DNA from: Bin87 sp963666415
Lineage (GTDB): Bacteria; Chloroflexota; Dehalococcoidia; Lucifugimonadales; UBA3495
Assembly (NCBI GenBank): GCA_963666415.2
Contig: CAXXPD010000003.1
Coordinates: 2,232,001-2,296,000, forward strand
Direction of reading: 5' to 3'
Length of the DNA: 64,000 nt
The first letter of the stretch is position 1, and the number at the start of each line of letters is the position of its first letter. Made by a program: the position numbers and the translations under genes. Positions 54,260 to 62,295 of the stretch are shown in pieces. Under the pieces are notes generated by a model that had not been told where the DNA came from, did not search any database, and worked only from the letters and a program-made list of their open reading frames with translations.

Positions 54260-55638
54260 AGTAGAGTCCCAGGAAGTGGTGTAAGAGTTAGGCGGTTGGC
54301 AAAACGCTGACCACCGCGTCATCCTTGTGGAATCACAACAACCCAACCAAGGAGAACGACGGTGGTCAAGCAAAGAATGGATCTTTTGGAATTATTACGC
54401 AAGCGTGGTATGGACGGAGACGTGGACTTTCTGCGGGAAGCACTGCGGGTCCTGGTGGACGGCATCATGGACGCCGAGGTTTCCGCCCAGATCGGCGCCC
54501 AGCACGGCGAACGCAGCCCGGAGCGGGTCACCTACCGCAACGGCTACCGCAACCGCACCTGGGACACCCGGGTGGGCACCATGGAGTTGCACATTCCCAA
54601 GCTGCGGGAAGGCAGCTACTTCCCCAGCCTGCTGGAACCGCGGCGGCGCAGCGAGAAAGCCCTGCTGGCCGTCATCCAGCAAGCCTATGTAGAAGGCGTG
54701 TCCACTCGGCGGGTGGACGATCTGATCAAGGCCCTGGGTTGCGACGGCATCTCCAGCAGCCAGGTGTCGCGCATCTGCGAGCAACTGGACGAAGTGGTGG
54801 AGAGTTTCCTGGGTCGGCCCCTGGACGGTGGTCCCTACCCCTACGTGTGGCTGGACGGCCTGACCCAGAAGGTTCGGGAGGGCGGTCGCATCGTCAACGT
54901 CTGCGTGGTGGTGGCGACGGGGGTCAATGCCGAAGGGCAGCGTGAGATCCTGGGTATGGACGTGGGCGCCAGCGAGGACGGCGCCTTCTGGCTGGCCTTC
55001 CTGCGGTCGCTGACCGCTCGGGGCCTCAGCGGGGTGGAGCTGGTAACCTCCGATGCTCACCAGGGGCTGAAGAACGCCATCGCCGCGGTGTTCACTGGGG
55101 CCAGCTGGCAGCGCTGCCGCACCCACTTCATGGCCAACCTGCTCACCCGAGTGCCCAAGCGCGCCCAACCTGGCCTGGCCACCCAGGACATTCTCGCATG
55201 GTCCGCACCATCTACCAGCAACTGTCTCCCGCCGAGGTCCACGGCCAATTGGACCGAGTGGTGGAACAACTCCGGGAGCCCTTTGCCCAGGTGGCCGAAC
55301 TGCTGGCGGATGCCGCGCCGGACATCCTGGCCTTCACGGCCTTCCCAGTGGCCCACTGGCAGAAGCTGTGGTCCAACAACCCGCAGGAACGGCTGAACCG
55401 GGAGATAAGGCGCCGGACTGACGTGGTGGGCATTTTCCCCAACCGGCTATCGGCGCGGCGCCTGGTGGGCGCGGTGCTGGCCGAGCAACACGACGAATGG
55501 GCCGAAGCCCGCCGCTACCTCACCATCCCCAACGCCGCCGGCAACGAGGCACTGCCGAAGCCCAATATGCTGGACGCAGCGGCCTGATCAACATCAAAAG
55601 GGATGACGCGCTTTTACACTACTTGACGGGACACTACC
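54260..55638 (+). mobile_element. IS256-family element, copy c
   Basis: Same ends and length as copy a. The flanks (TACGGCCGG left, TAGCTCCGT right) do not match, so no target duplication remains. Confidence 0.88.
54362..55587 (+). CDS. IS256-family transposase, copy c, with -1 frameshift
   Basis: Frame one from MVKQRMDLLELLRKRG to GLATQDILA, then the -1 frame from MVRTIYQQLSPAEV (55198) to PNMLDAAA, as in copies a and b. It differs from copy a by only a few bases (for example D-F for D-L near residue 22, and V-E for I-E after QQAY). It shares the D-F and V-E changes with copy b, so b and c are the closest pair. Confidence 0.87.
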
Positions 55639-56040
55639 TAGCTCCGTGGGGCTCAATCCCGCCATCACGCCACCTCCCGCAGCTCTGTGCGAGCATGGGC
55701 GGCCGCTTCGGCCAGCAGGATGAAAACGTCCAGGTCGTCCGGCGTCAGCAGGAGGGCGGCTTTCCGGCGATACAGGAGGGCCCGTTGCACGGTGCGGATG
55801 CACACGCGGAACCGTTGGGCGGCTTCCTGCGTCGTCAGGCTTTCCCGTTCCATCACCTGCCCTACGAGCAGGAGTTTGCCCCGCTTGCGCCAGCGCACAT
55901 ACCATTCACGGTCATCGTCTTTGCACCTACTGAGCGGGCAGTTCAGGCAAGCCGGTGCGACTTCGCAACCGTCGTCCTTGAAGAACCCCTGGCTTCTTGG
56001 CGACAGTTGCCGGTGGACAATCGGAGTCGCGATTGTGTAA

Positions 56041-56901
56041 GAGCCTGTTTACAATCTTTTTAGGATTAGCACCGTGAAGGCAAGCACCACCATTTGCAGG
56101 CTAGTATTGAGCTTTCTTTCGCAGTTCTTCCAGAGTCGGCGGCACTTTTCCAGCCAGGCGAAAGATCGCTCCACCACCCATCGCTTTGGAAGCACCACGA
56201 AGGTGTGCAGTTCGTTGCGTTTCACCACTTCCACCGAGGCTCCCAACAGGCCTTGCACCGCAGTGGCAAAGGGCTTTCCGGTGTAACCCCCGTCCACCAG
56301 CACGTTCTGCACTTGACTGAGGCCGTCTCGGCGCCGGTCAAACATCGCCAAAGCCCCGGCCCGGTCGGTAACGTCGGCGGTAGTCACGTGTATCGCATGG
56401 GGCAATCCTTGCGTGTCCACCGCGATGTGACGCTTGATTCCCGACACCTTCTTGCCTGCGTCATAGCCCTTGTGCCCGGCGGTGTCCGTGTTCTTGACGC
56501 TCTGGGAGTCCACGATGCAGAAGCTGGTCTGCTCTTTCCGTCCATTGCTTTGTCGGGCCGCGCCAACCGATTTTTTTAGGACTTGCTCCAGAATGGAATC
56601 CTGACCCGGGCCAGGCCGCTCGCTCCATTGCCGGAAATACTTGTAGCAAGTGCGCCAATTGGAGAAGTCCGCAGGCAGCATTCGCCACTGGCACCCACTT
56701 TTCAAGAGGTACAGCACGCCGCAGAAAACGTCATACAAGTCCACGGTGCGGGGCTTGGTCCGACGGCGGGCCGACTCCAACACGGGCAGAATCCGGACGA
56801 ATTGCTCCCGGCTGATGTCGCTGGAATAGGAATGAGACATGATTACCCCTCCCCTGATAATAGTCTCAGCTTAACCTATTTCAGAGATCGTAGACAGGTT
56901 C
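56041..56901 (-). mobile_element. IS5-family element
   Basis: Inverted ends GAGCCTGTTTACAATCT and AGATCGTAGACAGGTTC, flanked by TAA (56038-56040 and 56902-56904). It is inserted within a small regulator gene. Confidence 0.87.
56049..56840 (-). CDS. IS5-family transposase
   Basis: A 263-residue intact transposase. SREQFVRILPVLESARRRTKPR and GVLYLLKSGCQWRMLPADF make the N-terminal domain. The DDE residues lie in SFCIVDSQSVKNTDTAG, NVLVDGGYTGKPFA and KRWVVERSFAWLEKCRRLWK. Unlike the other IS5-type gene at 46377 it needs no frameshift. The ATG follows AGGGGAGGGGTAATC. Confidence 0.9.
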   Translation of the reverse strand: MSHSYSSDISREQFVRILPVLESARRRTKPRTVDLYDVFCGVLYLLKSGCQWRMLPADFSNWRTCYKYFRQWSERPGPGQDSILEQVLKKSVGAARQSNGRKEQTSFCIVDSQSVKNTDTAGHKGYDAGKKVSGIKRHIAVDTQGLPHAIHVTTADVTDRAGALAMFDRRRDGLSQVQNVLVDGGYTGKPFATAVQGLLGASVEVVKRNELHTFVVLPKRWVVERSFAWLEKCRRLWKNCERKLNTSLQMVVLAFTVLILKRL

Positions 56902-57090
56902 TAAGATGCAGTTGGCATGAATACCTCCGGGTACGATTGTGCTGTGACCGCCGGAAGAGGGCTTCAATCTGCTACCGGCGGTTTTTCTTTTGCCAGGGTG
57001 TCGGGGCCATCGACCTCGACCGAAACGAATTCGCCCCCAGCTTTTGTTGCTGAGGGCGATGGTAGCGCAGGCGTTCCAGTTAAGTCAATA

Positions 57091-57774
57091 TCAACAGTTT
57101 CGTGTTTTTGGCGGTCTTCCGCCTTTTTTCTTGGGAGTGCCCAAACGCTCCTTCAGGTCGGATTCAGAGACCACTAAGTACCCGCCTCCAGTGCAAGACC
57201 CCTTCAGCCGCCCCATCACTTGCAGGTGGCCGCGATGTACCCAAGTCCGGAGCGTACCACCATTGCATCCATACTCCCGAGCCGCCCTGGGCAAGTCAAT
57301 CATCCCCTCCGGAAGCACCGTGTAGATAGGCAGGTCATCGGCGCCGATGGTGGCGGCGCCGACCTTGCCCAGCATCTGAGCCCGTTTATCACGCCACCCG
57401 TCCGTACCGCTGATACAGGCGACTACGTCCTGCTCCGAAACCACCACGTTGGCAATAGTCCTACCCGCCGGCTTGAACAAACCCCGTTCTGGCAACCTGC
57501 CCTGTGTTACCCACTGGAACAGGAGCTGGCGACTTTTGCCGAAAATCTCGCACGCGCTTGGCAGGTCGATCAACCCTTCGGGCAATTCGGTGTAGATGGG
57601 CAGGTCGTCAGCACCGACGGTGGGCTCAGTCGGTTTGTGGCCGTTGGCGGAAGTAGGGGATTCCGCTGTAGATACCATGTCCAGAATGTCGTCCTTGGTG
57701 ATCACCCCGGCCACGAGAGCATCGACGATGACGCCCTTCAGTTCGTCCGCATTGGGTTGCCCTGATTCTAACAT
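57091..57774 (-). CDS. DNA-binding protein with two tandem winged-helix-like units
   Basis: A 227-residue protein with an internal duplication: GADDLPIYTELPEGLIDLPS (residues 54-73) and GADDLPIYTVLPEGMIDLPR (144-163), each followed by a helix-turn-helix-like stretch (FGKSRQLLFQWVTQGRLP; YGCNGGTLRTWVHRGHLQ) and a strand pair ending VVSE.D. This resembles MerR-like or excisionase-like helix-turn-helix domains. The N-terminal 40 residues (ELKGVIVDALVAGVITKDDI) are helical. The tail is basic. Likely a regulator or excision factor of the decayed element next to tRNA-Trp. Confidence 0.72.
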   Translation of the reverse strand: MLESGQPNADELKGVIVDALVAGVITKDDILDMVSTAESPTSANGHKPTEPTVGADDLPIYTELPEGLIDLPSACEIFGKSRQLLFQWVTQGRLPERGLFKPAGRTIANVVVSEQDVVACISGTDGWRDKRAQMLGKVGAATIGADDLPIYTVLPEGMIDLPRAAREYGCNGGTLRTWVHRGHLQVMGRLKGSCTGGGYLVVSESDLKERLGTPKKKGGRPPKTRNC

Positions 57775-57910
57775 GGAAAAAATCCCTCAATCCACGACTT
57801 TGATCGAAGGTGGTCGTGCGGTTGGGCAGGGAAATTGTTCGACCCGAGCCCCCAGAGTTATGAGCCCGACTCCGCCAAAAGCCGATCGTTAGAGCTGCAC
57901 AGCAGCAAAA

Positions 57911-57984
57911 TGGCACCGGCGGAAGGAATCGAACCCACACCTTCGGTTTTGGAGACCGATGCGCTACCACTACACCACGCCGGT
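57911..57984 (-). tRNA. tRNA-Trp (anticodon CCA)
   Basis: On the minus strand the acceptor ACCGGCG pairs with CGCCGGT, with discriminator G and an encoded CCA. The anticodon arm TCGGT-CTCCAAA-ACCGA holds CCA; the D arm is GTGT/GCGC. The T arm has one T-T mismatch. It marks the right border of the IS island; 57775-57910 upstream of it holds no gene. Confidence 0.92.
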
Positions 57985-58178
57985 GCGTCGCGTAAATTGT
58001 AGCAACGCACCGCTATTCCCGCAACCAACCTGTAGCCAGCACCTGGGCGTGCGTTTGCTCCCCTCGGCTGCCCCAGCCGGAACCCAGTCTCTCGTTTACC
58101 TGCGATGTCCTTGCTGGCCCGCGTTTTCTGGGGTGCAGCCGGCGATCCGTCGACCGGTGCGCAGATAATTTCGCCCGC

Positions 58179-58361
58179 TCACCCTGAGCTTGCCGAAGCG
58201 CCGCTATGCGCCGTCCCGAATATGGCAAGGGCCACCTGAGCCGACGGCGCAATACTATGTCCCACCGGGCGGTTCAGCCAGCCCGACCAAAAAAAGACCA
58301 CCACGAATAGTATCGCCAGTGCGATGACCACGCCAATCACCAGGCATCCATAGCGGGCCAT
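58179..58361 (-). CDS. Small single-helix membrane protein
   Basis: A 60-residue frame with one strong membrane helix (residues 5-27, CLVIGVVIALAILFVVVFFW) and a short polar tail. It lies just past the 3' end of the CocE-type gene on the same strand. The ribosome site is weak and the family is unknown, so it may be spurious. The 190 bases between it and the tRNA contain a CTGAGCTTGCCGAAGCG repeat arm only. Confidence 0.4.
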   Translation of the reverse strand: MARYGCLVIGVVIALAILFVVVFFWSGWLNRPVGHSIAPSAQVALAIFGTAHSGASASSG

Positions 58362-58384
58362 CGCTTACTGACTCGGCGGCCTGG

Positions 58385-60136
58385 TCAGGCGGGAATTACG
58401 GGCAGGCGCAGGCGCGACGGATACTGCGCGGTGTGGTGGATGGTTTGCACGGCGGGCACACAATCGGTGGCGGCCCAGGGGTCGTCGCTGGTGTTAAAGT
58501 TGCGGTCGAAACGCGGGAAGTTACTGCTGCTAACGTCCACGCGGATGCGATGACCTGCCTTGAACACGTTGCTCGTCGCCACCAGGTCGATGGTGTACTC
58601 ATGCACCGCGCCGGGTGTAACCGGGCGAGACTGATCGGTGCCTTCCCGGTAACGCGCCCTGATGATGCTATCGACCAGGTTGCGGGCCGCGCCGCACGGT
58701 TCCACATCCAGCAATTTCGCGGTGAAATCGGTATCGGCGGCAGTCGTGGCAGCGTACAGCGTGAGCGTAACCGGACCGGTTACTTCAACGTCAGCGTCCA
58801 GCGGCGGCGTGGTGTAGCAGAGCACATCGCTCCGAGTTTCCAGTCCCTGCTGGTCGTAGGCGCCGCCGGGCACGAACGACGGGCCGCAGCACAGCGGGCC
58901 GCCTCGCGTCGGTACCGGGTCCCGGGGGTCGTACAGAAACACATCGGCGGATTCGTCGCCCGGGCTGGCCGTGGACAGGACGCCATCTCCGCCCGAAGTG
59001 TTGGCCTTGCCTCCGCTGTGGAGGTAGTAGTCGGTGAACTGGGTGCGGGCCAACGGCCATTCCTGCTCGTCACGCCAACAGTTGTCCCCCATCACAAAGA
59101 TACGAACCGGAGCGTCGGCGTCGGCACCGTTCTGCTCCTCCTTCAGCCAGTAGTCGAACCAGCGCAGCTGCACGCCGTCGGTGTCGATGGCCGGCCCCGA
59201 CGCACCGAGGCCGAAGAAGTAATCGCCCGAGGTTTCGGCAAACGGCCCATGATGCCAGGGGCCCACGATGAGACGTTGGCCTCCCCGCGCCGTTGAGTCC
59301 TCGGCCTGTTTCCGCATCCCGACGAAGTTGCGGAGCGTGCCCAACAGGAATATGTCATGCCAGCCGCCGATGTGCAGGGCCGGCGTCGTGATGTGCGGGT
59401 AGTGGTTTTCAATGCGCCATCGCTGCCAGTATTCGTCGTTGGAAGAGTGGCGAATCCAGTCGTAGAAATAGTCGGCCAGGGGCGGCTTCAGATGCGGCAG
59501 GTCGACGATGGGCTGGTGTCGCATGGTGCAATCCAGCTGATTGAAGGCTTCCAGCAGCCCTTGCCGGACATCGTCCGGAACGTCATGGCGGCTGCTGATG
59601 GCGCCCAGATTGGCCATGGTCAGTTGCCGCATCGTCCACGACAGGGCAAATCCCCACGCCAACGCGCCACCCTGATACGTCCAACCCTCGTAGTAGTCGG
59701 ACGCCGTAATGCCGGGTGCGATGGTGGTCAGCGCCGGCGGGTTGGTGATGGCGCACAGCCATTGGGTAGCGCCCACGTATGAGCGGCCAAACATCCCGAC
59801 CTTGCCGCTGCTCCATGGCTGCTCGGCGCACCACGCCACGGTATCATAGCCGTCGTCGGGTTCGTCGAGGAAGGCATAGAACTCGCCTTCGGAAGTGTAG
59901 CGCCCGCGGCAATCCTGAACCACAACGGCATAGCCGTGGGACGCAGCACGCATCACCTCCAGGCTGCCGGAGCGCCCCTGCGATTTGTCGTAGGGCGTGC
60001 GCTGCAGCAGAACCGGCACCGGGTCGGCGGTGTCGGGTCGGTAAACATCGGCATACAGGGTAACGCCGTCGCGCATTCGCACCGGCAGACCGAATTCGGT
60101 GCGGATTGCAGTATGTGGTCCCATATTATCTGGCAT
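58385..60136 (-). CDS. CocE/NonD-family hydrolase (X-Pro peptidase-like)
   Basis: A 583-residue hydrolase of the cocaine-esterase/X-Pro dipeptidyl-peptidase S15 group. VRMRDGVTLYADVYRP is the N-terminal signature, and VVVQDCRGRYTSEGEFYAF and GKVGMFGRSYVGATQWL give the nucleophile elbow (Ser in GRSYVG). HIGGWHDIFLLGTLRNF and the VGPWHHGPF loop give the acid and histidine regions. The C-terminal jelly roll has ADVEVTGPVTLTLYA and HRIRVDVSSSNFPRFDRN. The ATG at 60136 follows GGGAGGTGAG; the long upstream extension is repeat sequence. Probably cytoplasmic. Confidence 0.93.
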   Translation of the reverse strand: MPDNMGPHTAIRTEFGLPVRMRDGVTLYADVYRPDTADPVPVLLQRTPYDKSQGRSGSLEVMRAASHGYAVVVQDCRGRYTSEGEFYAFLDEPDDGYDTVAWCAEQPWSSGKVGMFGRSYVGATQWLCAITNPPALTTIAPGITASDYYEGWTYQGGALAWGFALSWTMRQLTMANLGAISSRHDVPDDVRQGLLEAFNQLDCTMRHQPIVDLPHLKPPLADYFYDWIRHSSNDEYWQRWRIENHYPHITTPALHIGGWHDIFLLGTLRNFVGMRKQAEDSTARGGQRLIVGPWHHGPFAETSGDYFFGLGASGPAIDTDGVQLRWFDYWLKEEQNGADADAPVRIFVMGDNCWRDEQEWPLARTQFTDYYLHSGGKANTSGGDGVLSTASPGDESADVFLYDPRDPVPTRGGPLCCGPSFVPGGAYDQQGLETRSDVLCYTTPPLDADVEVTGPVTLTLYAATTAADTDFTAKLLDVEPCGAARNLVDSIIRARYREGTDQSRPVTPGAVHEYTIDLVATSNVFKAGHRIRVDVSSSNFPRFDRNFNTSDDPWAATDCVPAVQTIHHTAQYPSRLRLPVIPA

Positions 60137-60203
60137 AACGCTCACCTCCCGGGTAGTGGCATTATACACTGCGGCGCGGGCCTTCAAGGCTTCGTCAACC
60201 CAG

Positions 60204-60364
60204 CTGGCAGGGTCTTTCGATTGTCCCCTAATGTCATTGCGAGCGCAGCGTGGCAATCTCGTAGCCGTATCGACCAACGCTGTCGCCAACTCACCTTTGG
60301 CCGTTACGTTCCGATAATCGCAAGGCCCTGCAATTAATCGCAAGGCCCTGCAATCGAAAGGCCC
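60204..60364. repeat. Composite family A' repeat, third copy
   Basis: Begins GGCAGGGTCTTTCGATTGTC and matches the unit at 8057-8208. The right end has a short tandem duplication AATCGCAAGGCCCTGCA (twice, about 60316-60352). It fills the divergent gap between the CocE-type gene and the DinB-like pair. Confidence 0.8.
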
Positions 60365-60438
60365 GGCCCGTTGGCGCGGGTCGGTTGCGTGGTACACTAC
60401 CCGCGCTATCACTCATCGATTTCAGGGAAGCGTAACAC

Positions 60439-61290
60439 ATGGACGATGCCGCCAAAGTTGCACTGATCCGGCGCTTGTCGGGAGACATTCACCGGCGATT
60501 ATCCAACGGTCCCGCCGTAGCGCTCAACGGGCCGTCGGCTTGCTCCGGGTGGGACGTGGGTACGGTTGCCGCGCATCTGGCTGGCGGTGCGGTTCGGCAA
60601 CGGGAAAGTATGTTGCGCGGTTTGGCTGGCGAGGGTGGCGCCCCTGAAGGCGAGAGCGCCCGACCGACTCCCGACCAGGTGCAGCAGTCCAACGCGGTGA
60701 ACAACGCCCAGATGCGCGCCGACTTTGGCGACGCCCTGCTCGATAATTTCCAGGCGGGATACGAGGCGCTGGACCACACGCTACAGGCCTGGACGGATTG
60801 GTCTATCGGCTGCTGGCATCGGCGGCGCGGGACGATTTCGGCCAGCAGCTACCTGGACCTGCGTATTCAGGAGCTGTTGATTCACGACTGGGATATGCGC
60901 TCCGGTGACACCGGCCAAGGCGACCTGGACGCGGATGGAGCGGTGGCCCTGTTGCCGGCATCCGAGATGTGGTATCAACTGTGCTTCCGGCCAACTGCCC
61001 CGCTGACGACCCCGTTTGTCTACCGCATGGATATAGGCGCTGACGGCGGTGCCTCCCTGCGCCACGATGTGATAGTTACGGGAGACAGTTTCTCGGTGGT
61101 CGAACCTTCGGCGCAACGAGAAGCGCAGCTCACCATCCGTTGCGACGCCGGCACATATCTGTTGTGCCTGTACAACCGGGTGGACTGGAATACCGCCAAG
61201 CGCGCCGGCCGCGTTCGGGTATCCCAAACTGCCGATACCATTGCCCACGTCGGCCTCCGCAACCTGGGCCGCTGGTTTGGCGGTCTTTAG
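60439..61290 (+). CDS. DinB/maleylpyruvate-isomerase-like protein (first of pair)
   Basis: A 283-residue protein of the mycothiol-dependent maleylpyruvate isomerase N-terminal (DinB-like four-helix) superfamily. CSGWDVGTVAAHLAGGAVRQ holds the first metal-site His; SYLDLRIQELLIHDWDMRSG holds the HDWD motif with the second His. The C-terminal half resembles an SCP2-like domain (ALLPASEMWYQLCF...). The ATG follows GGGAAGC. It is 18 bases from a paralogue. The thiol cofactor in this lineage is unknown. Confidence 0.85.
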   Translation: MDDAAKVALIRRLSGDIHRRLSNGPAVALNGPSACSGWDVGTVAAHLAGGAVRQRESMLRGLAGEGGAPEGESARPTPDQVQQSNAVNNAQMRADFGDALLDNFQAGYEALDHTLQAWTDWSIGCWHRRRGTISASSYLDLRIQELLIHDWDMRSGDTGQGDLDADGAVALLPASEMWYQLCFRPTAPLTTPFVYRMDIGADGGASLRHDVIVTGDSFSVVEPSAQREAQLTIRCDAGTYLLCLYNRVDWNTAKRAGRVRVSQTADTIAHVGLRNLGRWFGGL

Positions 61291-61308
61291 GACGCCGGAG
61301 GAACTACA

Positions 61309-62190
61309 ATGACATCATATAACGACGCCATTATTGACGAGATTACCATCCGCAATGAGGTGGACGTAATCCGCGAGCTGGCCAATGGACTCCACGAATT
61401 CCTGGTCGGCAAATCCGATGCGGACCTGGGCCGTCAATCTGCCTGCGATGCCTGGACGGTACGCGATGTAGCCGGCCACCTGACCAATCGGGCCGAACGG
61501 CAAATCGCCAGCATGACCCGAGGGCGCGCCGGCGATTCAGGTGCCCCGGACGGGTTCAGCGCCCCATCCGACAACATGGCGATGTCGGCGGCCAACGCCG
61601 ATGCCGACGTTGCTTACACGCAGTCAATGGGCGATACCCTGCTCCCCACTTTTGAGCAGCGCTATCAGGAATTATCCGCCCTGCTGGACACCTTCAGCGG
61701 CGAAGAATGGCACAGCCCGTGCTGGCACCCGCGACGGGGCACCATGACCGCCCGCGAGTACGTTAGCCAGCGCATCCAGGAGCTGGCGGTACACGATTGG
61801 GATATGCGCAGCGCCTTCGATCCCAACGCCGGCTTGTACCCAGATGCCGAGCCGGTGCTGCTGGGCATGGTACCCCACTGGCTGCGCACGGCCTACAACC
61901 CGTCGCAAGAACCGCCGGACGGAACCGTCCGCTACCGTTTCGACCTGTCTGATGCGCCGGCGCTTGACGTGGTGGTGAATCCGGACGGCGTGGAAGTCGG
62001 CAGCGATCTGCACACCGGTCAGGATACGATCGACGCCGTGGTGTCCAGCGACACCAACACCTTCCTGCTGCTCGCCTACGGCCGCCTTCAGCTGGACGTG
62101 GCGCTGGTTTCAGGAAGAATCCGCCTCGGCGGCGGCGGCGAAACAGCCGCCCTGCTCCACCGCTTCACCCGCTGGATGGCCGGGTTTTAG
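61309..62190 (+). CDS. DinB/maleylpyruvate-isomerase-like protein (second of pair)
   Basis: A 293-residue paralogue of the preceding gene: CDAWTVRDVAGHLTNRAERQ and REYVSQRIQELAVHDWDMRS carry the putative metal ligands at matching places, and the C-terminal YGRLQLDVALVSGRIRLGGG parallels that of the first. The ATG follows GGAGGAAC. The pair may form a heterodimer; this is an inference from tandem layout. Confidence 0.86.
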   Translation: MTSYNDAIIDEITIRNEVDVIRELANGLHEFLVGKSDADLGRQSACDAWTVRDVAGHLTNRAERQIASMTRGRAGDSGAPDGFSAPSDNMAMSAANADADVAYTQSMGDTLLPTFEQRYQELSALLDTFSGEEWHSPCWHPRRGTMTAREYVSQRIQELAVHDWDMRSAFDPNAGLYPDAEPVLLGMVPHWLRTAYNPSQEPPDGTVRYRFDLSDAPALDVVVNPDGVEVGSDLHTGQDTIDAVVSSDTNTFLLLAYGRLQLDVALVSGRIRLGGGGETAALLHRFTRWMAGF

Positions 62191-62295
62191 GACTGGCGAG
62201 CGACCGCCGATTGGGGCGATGGCCGGTGATGCCGCCACGAATTTCGCGAGCGCATCACCGTCCGAATCTGCACGGGAATGATCTGGGTCTGTAGG

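Larger units (their letters stand above)
55665..56918 (-). pseudogene. HTH/zinc-finger protein interrupted by an IS5 element
   Basis: Removing the element at 56041-56901 and one TAA copy restores a single frame: ATG at 56918 with GGAGG upstream, MPTASYTIATPIVHRQL, then a Cys cluster (GCEVAPACLNCPLSRCKDDD), RKRGKLLLVGQVMERESLTT, and EAAQRFRVCIRTVQRALLYR, a helix-turn-helix, to a TGA at 55665. The intact protein would be about 130 residues. The present gene is split; only the part at 55665-56040 carries the domain. It was probably a small regulator of the decayed element. Confidence 0.72.

Noticed and set aside
56947..56995. A strong hairpin ACCGCCGG...CCGGCGGT followed by TTTTTC on the plus strand
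   Set aside because: It has the shape of a terminator, but no plus-strand gene ends before it; on the minus strand there is no T-run. Not called.
57840..57905. A tRNA-like stretch with a CTCATAA loop on the minus strand next to tRNA-Trp
   Set aside because: The anticodon stem has a mismatch and the D and T arms cannot be formed; no acceptor stem was found.
38087..57984. Attachment-site duplication of tRNA-Ala or tRNA-Trp 3' ends bounding the island
   Set aside because: I found no second copy of either tRNA 3' end in the window by eye, so no att sites are called.
60137..60412. An N-terminal extension of the CocE-type hydrolase
   Set aside because: The extra 92 codons are the translated composite repeat (LPRCARNDI...), and the strong ribosome site lies at 60136.
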